Positions 1-9,718 of a DNA stretch of 64,000 nucleotides are shown here, piece by piece; position 1 is the first letter of the stretch; the number at the start of each line of letters is the position of its first letter. Source of the DNA: CAYUQT01 sp964596165 (lineage in GTDB: Bacteria > Planctomycetota > Phycisphaerae > UBA1845 > JAFGLZ01). The stretch lies in the NCBI GenBank assembly GCA_964596165.1, contig CAZQTW010000002.1, positions 1 through 64,000 on the forward strand, read 5' to 3'. Position numbers and translations under genes: made by a program. Below the pieces are notes generated by a model, which saw only the letters and a program-made list of their open reading frames with translations, made no database searches and had not been told where the DNA came from.

Positions 1-662
<662 letters not shown>

Positions 663-1030
663 CCGCGGGCGCGGTGGGAGACGGGCTCACGACACGCGTC
701 CGACGTGCGGGATGTGCCGCGGCCGTTGTCGGTTCGGCGGTTGCGTCAGACGCCGAAGAAAAAGCGGGCAGGATGCCCGCGCTGGGGAACAACGAAGGAG
801 CGGGCGAGACGCCCGCGCTCCAAGGCAGGGAAGGGACAGGCACAATCCCGCTCTTCAAGGCGGCGCGCGTCTCCAACCGGCAACCGCACCGGGCAATCGG
901 TTCGAAGCACCCTATCACGGGCTGCAAAACACCCATGACCCCGCTACACTTGTGGGCAGGCGGCATCGTGACGGACGGCGCGGTCGGACCACGGTGACGT
1001 TTAGAGCATGGGGACCGAACGACGACCGAC
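663..1030. other. Intergenic stretch with two GC hairpins
   Basis: There is no convincing gene between uvrB and the glycosyltransferase gene. Short open frames here look like composition artefacts. The stretch holds two perfect short inverted repeats, listed separately, followed by GC-rich sequence. No clear promoter was recognised. Confidence 0.6.
764..816. repeat. Two tandem REP-like hairpins downstream of uvrB
   Basis: Unit 1 is GCGGGCA-GGA-TGCCCGC at 764-780. Unit 2 is GCGGGCG-AGA-CGCCCGC at 800-816. Each has perfect 7-bp arms and a 3-nt loop, and they lie 19 bp apart. They share the core GCGGGC/GCCCGC but differ in the loop. They may act in uvrB transcript termination or mRNA stability, or be a dispersed intergenic repeat family. 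No T-run follows, so a classical intrinsic terminator is not supported. Confidence 0.7.
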
Positions 1031-2800
1031 ATGGACAAGCCCCCTGACAAGCCGGCTGGGGCGGCGACACGCGCCCGTGTGGACTGCCAGAGTCCGATCC
1101 CTTGGGATCGGCGCGACCGCTTGCTGCTGATCGTCCTGACGGTCGTTGCCTGTCCGGCGATTCTTCCCAACCTTGCCGATCGGTGCCTGTGGGCGGACGA
1201 AGCCGAGGCGGGCTTGCTGGCCCGCGCCATCCTGCGTACCGGCCTGCCGCGAACGTGGGACGGGCGGTTGTTCACGACGACGTTCTATGGGCATGAATCG
1301 ACCGACTCGATGCTCTGGCAATGGCACCCCTGGGGATCCTTCTATCTGGCCGCCGTGGGCTTGGCGCTGGCGGGCGATTCGCCGTTGGGGGCTCGTCTGC
1401 CGATGGCTCTGCTCGGATGTGCGTCCATCGGGTTGACCTACGTCGTGGCCCGCCGGCTGGTTCAAGATCGTTGGGCGGCGTGCCTGGCGGCCGTCCTGTT
1501 GCTGACGACCGTCCAATACCTGTTGATGATGCGGCAATGTCGCTACTACGCGATGCTCCCCGTCGGAGCACTGATTGCAGTCTGGGGTTACGCGGAGCTT
1601 TCTCGTCGGCGGGGCCTGATCGCCTTGGCGGCCGCGATGATAGGGTTGTTTCACTCCAATTACGTCACGTTTTTCTGCGTCGGCGCGGGTCTGGGACTCC
1701 ATGCCCTCATGAGGCGGCGCGATCGAGCCACCTGGATCCGTCTGGGTCTTGCCGCCGCGGTCGCCCTCGTGCCGACGGCACCCTGGTTTTTCGCCGTCGG
1801 TCTGCACCGGTCCGCCGGAACACTCAACGCGCTCGGTTACCATCGCGACCCAATCGCCACATCGTTGATCAAGCAGTTTTTCGTGGTGAACCAGTTTGTC
1901 TGTCCGTGGCTGGTCACGGCCGTTCTGATCGTCTGGGCCCTGCGACGTAAACTCCAGGTGGGCGGCGCCTATGGGCTGGTGCTGTGCCTGACCGTGCCGG
2001 TGATGACTGTGGTGCCCGTGCTCCTGTGGGCGGGTCCCCGATATCTGATTCACCTGATTCCGTTCGGGGCGATCGTCGTTGCGGCCGGTTTGCGGGAGCT
2101 CTATTTGCGAAACGACCTGGCGGGCAACATCGGGGCGATTGTGGCCGGCGTGACCAATCTGCTGCCCTCGATCCTTTGCGGGGTTCTGCCGAGCAGCGTC
2201 GGAACGACATGGCTGGACGGCGATTTTGCCACGGGTCCGGGCGCGGTTCACCAAGCCATGCTCAAGAGCGAGTGGGCGGGGTACGTGGAGGAGCTTCGAA
2301 CGCCGTTTGTGGGACACAACGAGGCCATCGCTCGATTCCTGCTGAAGAACAGCCATCCCGACGATCGGGTGTATGTGCCGTATGAGGGGCTTTCGCTGAT
2401 GTTCGCGACCGGCCGCCGATGCGCCGGCCTGCTGAAGGAGGATGCCCGTCGGCGTCCGGGCTGGGAACGGCTGCCCGACTATCTCTTCGATCCCGACGCG
2501 GCCGACTGGCTCGTCATCCGCCCGGCATGGAAGCCGCTGGAGGGATACGACGCGATCGTTCATCGATGGGAAGAACGGGCCAAACGAGTGGGCGGGCGCT
2601 TGGAGTTCCATTATCTGCAGGTACCCGACATCGGCTGGGGCAACCGGCCGGAGTTGAGGTATCATTACTTCACATCGCCGATGCCCGACCGATCGCGGCA
2701 AGTTGTGATTGTCGAGTTGCGCCGACCCGATCGCGACTCGCGTTCGCCGGGAGAGGCCGAACCGCGAACGAGCGGTTCGAGTGGAGTCGGCCGCCCATGA
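1031..2800 (+). CDS. GT-C fold membrane glycosyltransferase (PMT/ArnT-like, GT39/GT83 type)
   Basis: This 589-residue multi-spanning protein probably transfers a sugar from a polyprenyl-phosphate donor on the outer face of the membrane. After a 30-residue basic cytoplasmic tail, the first membrane helix is at about 31-49. It is followed at once by the Asp-Glu pair at 56-57 (LWADEAEAG), the metal/donor-binding motif of the PMT_2/ArnT family. About ten further hydrophobic helices follow to residue about 390. A soluble C-terminal domain of about 200 residues follows, possibly extracytoplasmic. The acceptor cannot be predicted. The stop codon overlaps the start of the next lipoprotein gene (ATGA), which implies co-translation. 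The upstream ribosome-binding site is weak. Confidence 0.82.
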   Translation: MDKPPDKPAGAATRARVDCQSPIPWDRRDRLLLIVLTVVACPAILPNLADRCLWADEAEAGLLARAILRTGLPRTWDGRLFTTTFYGHESTDSMLWQWHPWGSFYLAAVGLALAGDSPLGARLPMALLGCASIGLTYVVARRLVQDRWAACLAAVLLLTTVQYLLMMRQCRYYAMLPVGALIAVWGYAELSRRRGLIALAAAMIGLFHSNYVTFFCVGAGLGLHALMRRRDRATWIRLGLAAAVALVPTAPWFFAVGLHRSAGTLNALGYHRDPIATSLIKQFFVVNQFVCPWLVTAVLIVWALRRKLQVGGAYGLVLCLTVPVMTVVPVLLWAGPRYLIHLIPFGAIVVAAGLRELYLRNDLAGNIGAIVAGVTNLLPSILCGVLPSSVGTTWLDGDFATGPGAVHQAMLKSEWAGYVEELRTPFVGHNEAIARFLLKNSHPDDRVYVPYEGLSLMFATGRRCAGLLKEDARRRPGWERLPDYLFDPDAADWLVIRPAWKPLEGYDAIVHRWEERAKRVGGRLEFHYLQVPDIGWGNRPELRYHYFTSPMPDRSRQVVIVELRRPDRDSRSPGEAEPRTSGSSGVGRP

Positions 2801-4050
2801 CGCCGGAGTGCCCCATGTTTCAGCGACCGTTGCCCCGCCGAATCGCCGCCGTCGCCGCCGCCCTGATGGGGGGACTGATGACCGGTTGTGAAGCACCCGC
2901 CGCCGGGTCGCGCGGGGTGCAATGGGTCGGATCGTATCCGGTGGCGGTCTGGTACAACGTCCGGGGATATGTTCCCGAGCCGGAGGCACAGGCCCGAGCG
3001 ACACTCACGGGCGATTTCACGCACATCCGCTCGCTGGGGTTTAACACCATCCTGGCCGATGAGGTCGACGACCCGCGTCGCACGTTGTTGCTGGATGTTG
3101 CCCAGGAGCACGCGCTGCAGGTCATCTTGCCTCACGCGCGAACCGCCGCCTACATCCGCGAAGGCCAATTCGACGCCGTCTCGGTGGTCAATGAAAGCCT
3201 CGAACGGATCGGCCAACACCCCGCGTTGTTCATGCATTTTGTGTGCGACGCCCCCAAGCCGGACGTCGTGGGCCGGTTGGCGGAAGTCGTCCGGCTTTAC
3301 CGGGCGACGGATCCGGATCATCCCGTGTTGGCGGTGCTGAGTCATCAGGTCGCCGTTCTCGCCCAAGAGGCCGATCTGCCGGTGGTGGTGTGGGACAATT
3401 TCCCGCTGGCTGAGGGGGGCGAACCGGGCGAGATGCTCAATCGTCGTTACGAGTCGCCCGCCACCCATGCGGAAGCCCTTGCGCAAATCTGCCGGCACAC
3501 GCCGGGACGCCGACACTGGGCGATGATTCAATCGCTGGCGATGCCCGGCAAGCTGAGGTTTCCGACGCCGGCCGAGTGGGATGTCCTGTACCTGACGGCG
3601 ATGGCGGCCGGCTTCGTGGACGGCGTGGTCTTCTATCGTTATCAGAACGACGGCCAGGAGAACGGCGGGCTGGCGTTTCCCGATCATACGATGTCGGCGG
3701 AACGGACGACGACGCTCAAGCGGATGACCGCCCGCGCATGGCGATGGGGTCAGATGCTCAAAGGGGCCAAGCCGGTGCTCGAATCCCTGCCGACGCAGAA
3801 CAACCGGCTTCGAGCGACCCTGCTCTTTGGCCCGAAGCGCGGATTCCTGCTGGTTTACAACCCGGATGTCCGAACGTTCGGCTACGACACCGTGCGCCTG
3901 CCGGTGAACACGCAAGGCCATACGTTTGCCCGCGCCGTCGATGTGGACGAGATTCAGCGATACCTACCGGGTTTGTCGGGAGCCGAAATCGTCATGGAGC
4001 TTCGTCTGAAGCCCGGCGAAGGTCGCCTGTATGAGTTGTTCGGACCTTAA
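2797..4050 (+). CDS. Lipoprotein with TIM-barrel glycosidase-like fold, function unknown
   Basis: This is a predicted 417-residue lipoprotein. The start is the ATG overlapping the preceding stop codon; an ATG six codons later is also possible. A hydrophobic signal segment ends in a lipobox (LMTGC), so the mature protein should be membrane-anchored. The rest alternates beta strands and helices with (beta/alpha)8 character: VAVWYNVRGY, LGFNTILADEV, FMHFVCDAP, VVVWDNFPL, VVFYRYQND. This resembles glycoside-hydrolase-like barrels found beside extracellular polysaccharide genes, but no catalytic signature is certain. Overlap with the GT-C gene suggests a shared role in glycan assembly or remodelling. 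Family assignment is an inference. Confidence 0.72.
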   Translation: MTPECPMFQRPLPRRIAAVAAALMGGLMTGCEAPAAGSRGVQWVGSYPVAVWYNVRGYVPEPEAQARATLTGDFTHIRSLGFNTILADEVDDPRRTLLLDVAQEHALQVILPHARTAAYIREGQFDAVSVVNESLERIGQHPALFMHFVCDAPKPDVVGRLAEVVRLYRATDPDHPVLAVLSHQVAVLAQEADLPVVVWDNFPLAEGGEPGEMLNRRYESPATHAEALAQICRHTPGRRHWAMIQSLAMPGKLRFPTPAEWDVLYLTAMAAGFVDGVVFYRYQNDGQENGGLAFPDHTMSAERTTTLKRMTARAWRWGQMLKGAKPVLESLPTQNNRLRATLLFGPKRGFLLVYNPDVRTFGYDTVRLPVNTQGHTFARAVDVDEIQRYLPGLSGAEIVMELRLKPGEGRLYELFGP

Positions 4051-4074
4051 TTCGCGCGGATGCGATCGTATCAA

Positions 4075-5007
4075 TCACGGGACGTGCGCCGGTTGCCTGG
4101 CGCGAAGGACGGATTCGCTCACGTACCATTCGCAGCGCTTGCAGAGGAACCGATTCGGGCTGTCCGAACGTCCGGCAATCTGCTGACGGACCCGAACGTA
4201 TTCCGGGCCCGTCCAGACCTGCTCCACCGTCTGATTGCGGACGTCGCCCAGAATGACCTCCTGGCGATAGTCCATGCAACACAGCGTGACGCGCCCGTCC
4301 GAAAGAATGTGCATCCATTCGGTGTCGCGCGCGAATCGGCAGGCGTACGGCGGCTCGCGACGCGCCTGGGGCCAGTCCGTCGGATCGGGAGCCGTGTCGA
4401 ACTGATTCAGATCGATTTCGTCCCCCCGGCTGGTTACCCGCCAGCGGTCCAATGCGATGCCCTGCGACCGCCAGTATTCCGCGATGGCTTGCTCCCGTTC
4501 CGGCGGCAGCAGACCGTACAGGCAGACAATGAGCAGTTTGTAGGGCCGGCGCTCTTTCCATTTCTCGATGAAGGCCTGCAAATTCGGCCAGGCGGTCCGG
4601 AACTGCACGCCGGGCATCAGCCGGCGGTAGTCGTCCTCGCTGATGCCGTGGCTGCTGATGCGAAGCTCGGTGATGTCGGCGTTCAGGAGGTTCTCATGCC
4701 TTGAGGGCAGCAGCGTCTGTGCGGTGGTGCTGATCTCGATTTCCACCTCGGGCAACACGGATCGGATGTGCGCGATGCGATCGAAGATGCGCCGGTCACA
4801 CAGGGGGTCGGCCATGAGGTAGGGGCAGATCCGTTTAACATCCTGATCGCGGCACTGGTCGACGATGGTGCGGAACAAACCCTCTTCCATAGGTCCGTTG
4901 GGCCAGCTCGGGCTGGTCGCGGCGTGCGGACACATAACGCAGCGCGCGCCGCACGCCGTCGTCGTCTGGATCTGAATGGTCCTCGGAAACGGGCTGGGCT
5001 CAGCCAT
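4075..5007 (-). CDS. Radical SAM protein with SPASM-type C-terminal cysteine domain
   Basis: This is a predicted 310-residue radical S-adenosylmethionine enzyme. The 4Fe-4S motif CGARCVMC (CxxxCxxC) lies near the N-terminus, followed by a TIM-barrel-like core. The C-terminal part has LCCMDYRQEVILGDV, then CKRCEWY, typical of SPASM/twitch auxiliary-cluster domains. The start at 5007 is chosen because a strong GGAGGT lies just upstream; the frame is open further upstream without support. It begins inside the last codons of the upstream glycosyltransferase gene (8-bp overlap), so the two are probably translationally coupled. Such proteins beside glycosyltransferases may modify sugars or peptides; the substrate is unknown. 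Confidence 0.87.
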   Translation of the reverse strand: MAEPSPFPRTIQIQTTTACGARCVMCPHAATSPSWPNGPMEEGLFRTIVDQCRDQDVKRICPYLMADPLCDRRIFDRIAHIRSVLPEVEIEISTTAQTLLPSRHENLLNADITELRISSHGISEDDYRRLMPGVQFRTAWPNLQAFIEKWKERRPYKLLIVCLYGLLPPEREQAIAEYWRSQGIALDRWRVTSRGDEIDLNQFDTAPDPTDWPQARREPPYACRFARDTEWMHILSDGRVTLCCMDYRQEVILGDVRNQTVEQVWTGPEYVRVRQQIAGRSDSPNRFLCKRCEWYVSESVLRARQPAHVP

Positions 5008-6058
5008 GACTGGGGACCTCCGCGCCCGCCGACGGACACCTGAACTCACCACGAGTGTGGCGATGCACTCGGCGCCTCTCATGGTGGTAGCCGAGTCGAA
5101 GGAGCCAGTACTTCCAATGCGCCAGACGAAAGCCGTGTGCCGAGGCCCGTCCGACCATCCTCCAGACGCAGCTTCCGAACGGCGGCATCGCCTCGTTCAG
5201 GCGGGGATGGGTCGGCGCGATGCGGCCGAGGCTTCGGCCGTGGTTCCACGCGCGACGCAGGACGTACCGTCGCGAGAGGCGAGATGGCATCGCAAGGTGC
5301 TCGACCATGGCGGACGGCCAATACGCGATCGGGTGACCGGCCTCAAGGATGCGCAAGAGCAGGTCGGTCTCTTCGGCCGCGAGCAAGGCACCGCCCTGTC
5401 GACCCAGATCCGTGCGAAAGCCGCCCAATCGAATCGCGGTGTCTCTTCGAACGGCGAAGTTGCAGCCATAGGGAAGACGCGGGAAGTCCAATGTCATTGG
5501 CTCGTCGGCAGGCCTGAATCGATTGAAGACTTCGTCGAGCTCGTCGTGCCACCACCGGGGTTTGGAAGTCGACCACCGAACGCGGACTTCTCCCCCCATG
5601 GCGGCGGCGGCCGGGAAGGCTTCAAAGGCATCGACGATGCCCTCCAGCCAGCCGGGGGCTGCGAAGGCGTCGTCGTCGATATAGGCCACGATGGGCGCAT
5701 TCGCCTCTCGAATCCCGGCGTTGCGAGCCGCCGAAAGCCCCGAAGGCGCCTGCCTGATCGATCGGCCGTTCAGATGCGGATGGGCGGCCTGCCATCGGCG
5801 AGCGACATCGGGTGTGGCGTCGGTGGACCCGTCGTCGACGATCAGGACGCTGAATCGCCGGGGATCCAGGGTCTGGCCGGCCAGTGCATTGAGGCATTCG
5901 GGAAGTGTGGCCGCGCCGTTGTGCGTGCAGACGCACGCACACACGGAAGGCCCGGCATTCTGAAGCATGCGGTTCTGTGACATCAAGATGTCCGACCATT
6001 CATGGGCAAGCCTCGACGGATAGACCGTGCCGACATGGGCGTCGGCGCGCAGGTCCAT
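5000..6058 (-). CDS. Family 2 glycosyltransferase
   Basis: This is a cytoplasmic GT-A fold glycosyltransferase of about 352 residues. Visible motifs are the nucleotide-binding VDDGSTD, the segment LSAARNAGI and the DxD-type metal motif YIDDDAF. A later AAEETDLLLRI block matches the usual ED acceptor or base motif. The first gene of a two-gene minus-strand operon, it overlaps the radical SAM gene by 8 bp. The start is uncertain: ATG at 6058 is used, but the ATG at 5983 would also keep the full domain, and neither has a strong ribosome-binding site. It probably builds a surface glycan. Confidence 0.87.
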   Translation of the reverse strand: MDLRADAHVGTVYPSRLAHEWSDILMSQNRMLQNAGPSVCACVCTHNGAATLPECLNALAGQTLDPRRFSVLIVDDGSTDATPDVARRWQAAHPHLNGRSIRQAPSGLSAARNAGIREANAPIVAYIDDDAFAAPGWLEGIVDAFEAFPAAAAMGGEVRVRWSTSKPRWWHDELDEVFNRFRPADEPMTLDFPRLPYGCNFAVRRDTAIRLGGFRTDLGRQGGALLAAEETDLLLRILEAGHPIAYWPSAMVEHLAMPSRLSRRYVLRRAWNHGRSLGRIAPTHPRLNEAMPPFGSCVWRMVGRASAHGFRLAHWKYWLLRLGYHHERRRVHRHTRGEFRCPSAGAEVPSHG

Positions 6059-6284
6059 CCTGGCTGTCGCAGGACAATACCTAGCTAGGTTATCGGTCGT
6101 TTGGGGCCGGGGATTGAGTCTGGAGGGGTGATTGCAGCGTAAGTCGCTGCAATCCTTTGTGCTGTCTCGTGATAATCGGGGCCTCGATCGGTTCCCGAAC
6201 TTCACCAACGGGCGATCGAAAACGGCTTGCGACTCCTTGTGTCGGACGGACGCAAACCCCGCGCTATTCGCCCGACACGCGTGG

Positions 6285-6310
6285 TTGCCGCAAGGCCCGG
6301 GCGATAGAAT
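6285..6310 (+). promoter_or_regulatory. Candidate sigma-70 promoter for rnpB
   Basis: TAGAAT at 6305-6310 matches the -10 consensus in five of six positions. It ends 6 nt before the first base of the P1 stem of RNase P RNA, which is the expected spacing. A weaker TTGCCG at 6285-6290 could be the -35, but the 14-nt spacer is short, so only the -10 is well supported. Confidence 0.5.
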
Positions 6311-6315
6311 GGACG

Positions 6316-6724
6316 TGGCGGAGCAGACGAGGCGACCGCTCGTCGGCCTGTGCGCCGACGGGAGGAAAGTCCGAACTGGACAGGGCACGGTGGTCGCTAA
6401 CGGCGACCCGGGGCGACCCGAGGGAAAGTGCCGCAGAGACGATACCGCCTAAGCCGGGGTGCAGGCCCCGGCCGGCAAGGGTGAAAAGGTGCGGTAAGAG
6501 CGCACCGCGCGTCGGGCGACCGACGCGGCACGGCAAACCCCACCGCCAGCAAGCCCACATAGGCAGCCAGTGCCGCCCTAAGGCGGACGCGGACCGGCCC
6601 GGTCCGGATGAGCTGTGGGTCGGGTGCTAGAGCCAGCGGGCAACCGATGGCCCAGATGAATGGTCGCCGCCCTTCGGGCGTGCCCGAGGGGCAACAGAAT
6701 TCGGCTTATTCGTCGGCTCCGCCA
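6316..6724 (+). ncRNA. rnpB: RNase P RNA, bacterial type A
   Basis: This is the catalytic RNA that removes tRNA 5' leaders. Conserved landmarks are present in the right order: GAGGAAAGTCCGAACT (CR I), ACAGGGCA, GGGAAAGTGCCGCAGAGA, AAGGGTGAAAAGGTGCGGTA, GAGCGCACCG, GGCAACCGATGGC, CAGATGAATGGTCGCC and ACAGAATTCGGCTTA (CR V). The ends are set by the P1 helix: GGCGGAGC at 6317-6324 pairs with GCTCCGCC at 6716-6723, and GACGA pairs with TCGTC inside. A five-T run follows P1 directly, so P1 may double as the terminator stem. ACAGAATTCGGC differs slightly from the common ACAGAACCCGGC. Confidence 0.97.
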
Positions 6725-6840
6725 TTTTTCCGCCGGGGAGAACGGCCTGGGCTATCCGTCGCCGAAGGGCTCGTTCCCACGACATCAACTGACCCCAAAA
6801 GGGGCGTGCATCTGTCCCCAACAGGCAAGGAGAAGTATCG

Positions 6841-7887
6841 ATGCCAGGGACTGTCCGGTCGGCGGTTTTGTGTGCGGCGGTAGCCTGTGTGATCATCTCG
6901 GGATCCGCTTGGCTATGGGCCGAGGACTCGGCGTCGACTGTCGTCTCGGCGCCGCGGCGCAACGCCCCAGCGAATCCGAAGCTCGTGAAGCTGCCCTTCG
7001 CCTTTCCCGCCGGCATGGAGAACACGCCGGTCATTTACAAGGGCCGGCCACTGCTGGTGCAGAACTACAGGTCACTGAAAGCCGAAGAACAAGAGACTAA
7101 GTCCTACCTGTTCATCCAGGACATGGTCACCGGCCAGGAGGTGGCACGACTCGGCACGGGATTCTCGTTCGTCAGCGCCTTCGTCAACGGTGACGAGATG
7201 AACGTGTTCGGGACGGTGAACACGAACAAGGAGTGGACCCAGGACGTCTACCGCTTCTGGTCCGCCGACCTGAAGACCTGGAAGAAGGAGCTGGCCATCG
7301 CCCGCGACGGCGACGAGCACCTGTTCAACACATCCGTGTGCCGCGACGACGAAGGCTACGTAATGGCCTACGAGTCGAACAAGCCGGTGCAGTGGAGTTT
7401 CCGCTTTGCCCGATCAAAGGACCTCTCGCGGTGGGAGAAGGTGCCGGGCCTGGAGTTTGCCGACGTGGAAGGTCGGACGGCGTGCGCCAACCCGACGCTT
7501 CGCTACTTCGCGCCCTATTACTACGTCGTCTACGGAATCTGGCGCTGGAAGGGACCGGGCACACGCTACGAGTACCGACTGCCGGAGACGAAGTACGCTA
7601 CGGCCGTAGCGCGGTCGAGGAATCTGGTTGTCTGGGAAGTAAGTCCGACCCGGGCGCCGCTGCTCGATCCCGTGCCCGGCGAAGGGATAAACAACACCGA
7701 TGCGGACCTGTTCGAATGGGAAGGCAATACGTACATCTACTACGCAACGGGCGATCAGGAGACGTGGGGCACCATCCGCGTGGCGATGTACGCAGGCCCC
7801 ATGAAGGAGATGCTCGAGGCGTATTTCCCCGCGAATGTGGCGACGGTCCGGTTTGAGGCGAAGCAACGAAAGTACGTTTATCCATGA
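6841..7887 (+). CDS. Secreted five-bladed beta-propeller glycosidase-like protein (GH43/GH32-like)
   Basis: This is a 348-residue exported protein. An N-terminal signal peptide (hydrophobic residues about 7-26, AWLWA before ED) is followed by repeated beta-blade sequences of the kind seen in GH43, GH32 and GH130 propellers: RFWSADLKTW, SFRFARSKDLSRWEKV, TAVARSRNLVVWEV, DADLFEWEGNTYIYYATGD. The blade phrase of the form S.DL..W is typical of these families. Catalytic acids cannot be assigned by eye. The start has a good AAGGAG. It stands between rnpB and a convergent MFS transporter gene, which could import the released sugar; that link is an inference. Confidence 0.75.
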   Translation: MPGTVRSAVLCAAVACVIISGSAWLWAEDSASTVVSAPRRNAPANPKLVKLPFAFPAGMENTPVIYKGRPLLVQNYRSLKAEEQETKSYLFIQDMVTGQEVARLGTGFSFVSAFVNGDEMNVFGTVNTNKEWTQDVYRFWSADLKTWKKELAIARDGDEHLFNTSVCRDDEGYVMAYESNKPVQWSFRFARSKDLSRWEKVPGLEFADVEGRTACANPTLRYFAPYYYVVYGIWRWKGPGTRYEYRLPETKYATAVARSRNLVVWEVSPTRAPLLDPVPGEGINNTDADLFEWEGNTYIYYATGDQETWGTIRVAMYAGPMKEMLEAYFPANVATVRFEAKQRKYVYP

Positions 7888-8060
7888 TCGTATGTCGCGA
7901 CCGACCATGACGGAAAACGGCGGGGGCATCGGGCCGTTTGTGGACATGTGCGTGTTCGGCCACGTCGGTCGAAAGGGCGAGCCGGTTCCGATCCGGCACG
8001 GTTACCGCCTTCCCTTGCGCTTCGGGCTCTGATCTCTTGCGGCTACGTGTCCGCGGATAC

Positions 8061-9224
8061 TCAGTTCATGAATGGCCGCAAGATGGCGCCTGTTACCGTC
8101 AGGCCCACCGCCGACGCCACGGCGATCAGAAACGCCTTCTGGACGCCTGCCTTGCGGGCATAGGTGCCGATGAGAATCGGGATCACCGACCAGCCGACGC
8201 CGCCGATCATGAAGAAGAGCCCGACCGCCCGGCCGGCAACCTTGGGGTCCACATGGCCCGTCAGCACGCCGATGATCGTGGGGAATGTCGGCCCGAACGC
8301 CAGGCCGGCGAGAATCACCATCGCACAGGCCATTCCGCGCGTGGGGCTGGCAACCGCTCCGGCCCAGACCACGATGCAGAAGATCGAGAGGCCGATGATC
8401 AGCAGATTTGTAGCGCCGGCCGTTTGGATGTACGGGCTGACGATCAACGCCGTCGCCAGCCTGGATACCATGAACGCCAGCCAAAAGCCCGAGAGCATGG
8501 CGGACGCACGGGTTTCAGAAACGCCTTTGTCACCCAAGTAGGTCGTGGTCCACGCGCCCATCGTCGCCTCCATCGGGGCGTAGAACAGCAGGGCGAGGGC
8601 GGTCAGCCACATGATCGGGTCAGCCAGGAGGACGCCGACACCTGGTCCGGCGGCCTCTGAAGCCGCTTGGGTGGTCGGTGTGCCGGCCAGCGCAACGAAA
8701 TCGACTCCGAACGCGAGCAGACCCGGCAGCAGGGCGACGCCGCCCAGCACCAGCGCCGCGGCTACGAATCCGGCGGACCTCAGAATGGCGGCCACGATCA
8801 GGGGCGTCAGGAATGCCCCCAGGCCGAAAAAGAAGTTGCCCAGGTTCATGGCATAGGTCGGGGTGCCGCCGAAAGCCGCCTGCATGAGAACGTTCAGGAC
8901 GTTCACCAGCCCGGACCAACCCGCGCTGAGCAGAACGACGGCCAGCAACGCCGCGCCGTATTTGCGGGCTTGTGAAAGGATGATCAGGCTCAGGACAATC
9001 AACAGCGAACCGGCGATGACCACCACCTGCTTGTTCAGGAGGTCGGTGAGGAAGCCCATGATCAGCATTACGGGGATCATGGCGAAGCCGAAGGCCGACA
9101 CGAGTCCACCCACTCGGGCCTCGTCCATGTTCAGCCGCCGCGCCAGCGCTACCTTGAAGCTGCCCAGCAGCGCCGCTCCCATACCGCACACCAGCAGGCC
9201 GATGATCCATGTTCCTTGAAGCAT
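8061..9224 (-). CDS. MFS transporter, sugar-permease (FucP-like) type
   Basis: This is a 387-residue integral membrane protein with about twelve hydrophobic helices in two halves, typical of the major facilitator superfamily. The loop after helix 2 (MGFLTDLLNKQVVVIAGS) is a variant of the MFS A-motif. The overall pattern resembles FucP-type fucose/glucose permeases and uncharacterised planctomycete relatives. The start at 9224 is preferred because GGGGAGA lies about 10 nt upstream; a GTG at 9242 is also in frame. Substrate is unknown; carbohydrate is the likeliest guess given the neighbouring propeller protein. Confidence 0.85.
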   Translation of the reverse strand: MLQGTWIIGLLVCGMGAALLGSFKVALARRLNMDEARVGGLVSAFGFAMIPVMLIMGFLTDLLNKQVVVIAGSLLIVLSLIILSQARKYGAALLAVVLLSAGWSGLVNVLNVLMQAAFGGTPTYAMNLGNFFFGLGAFLTPLIVAAILRSAGFVAAALVLGGVALLPGLLAFGVDFVALAGTPTTQAASEAAGPGVGVLLADPIMWLTALALLFYAPMEATMGAWTTTYLGDKGVSETRASAMLSGFWLAFMVSRLATALIVSPYIQTAGATNLLIIGLSIFCIVVWAGAVASPTRGMACAMVILAGLAFGPTFPTIIGVLTGHVDPKVAGRAVGLFFMIGGVGWSVIPILIGTYARKAGVQKAFLIAVASAVGLTVTGAILRPFMN

Positions 9225-9718
9225 GTGATTGTGTCTCCCCACGGTCGACCGGAATTGCGACGATCGCGCGACCGCAGCGCGATCGGATCGCGAAGTGGCG
9301 ACATCCTAGCACGGGCCTGACATGCCACGCAACGTGGCGGAATGCGTGGGATCGGCGCTCGAGAGCACACTAACCCGGGGGGCGGCGTAGGTAAGGAATG
9401 CCGGTACCGCTTTGGGCACGTCACTCTTGCGTCTTTCGGCCGCTCCGAGCCGCGGCTGTCAGGGAGCGGACAGGGGGGACGACGACGCCCATCGCTCCCT
9501 CACGGTCGCAGCGCCGATTGGCCCAGCCGTGGCGTGTAAGACCTTCGTACGAACCCACCGACCGAAACAGCGCTCGCTCCGTCTCTCGAAAAGGACTTGG
9601 CCTCCTCTCTCGATGTCCGCGTCGAGTATGTAGTGGCCTTCTCGGGCGGTTATAATGTGGGAGATCAACGACCATCACGAGATGCGAAACGAACGGTGGG
9701 GCACACGGGAGAATGCGG
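9225..9718. other. Intergenic stretch with candidate -10 element
   Basis: This is a divergent interval between the MFS gene (minus) and the nucleoside-hydrolase-like gene (plus). A perfect TATAAT occurs at 9651-9656, about 60 nt before the plus-strand start, but no convincing -35 lies 16-18 nt upstream. Open frames on the minus strand (9421-9732 and 9459-9668) lack a recognisable family and were not called. No tRNA or hairpin terminator was recognised. Confidence 0.5.

Noticed and set aside
890..920. GGTTCGAAGC resembling a tRNA T-loop
   Set aside because: No cloverleaf or acceptor stem around it.
1001..3004. 667-residue minus-strand open frame over the GT-C gene
   Set aside because: It is antisense to a clear membrane glycosyltransferase and a lipoprotein, with low-complexity Arg/Pro-rich sequence and no domain.
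9459..9668. Short minus-strand frame upstream of the nucleoside-hydrolase-like gene
   Set aside because: Its first 30 residues look protein-like, but there is no start signal, family or conserved motif, and it overlaps the promoter region.
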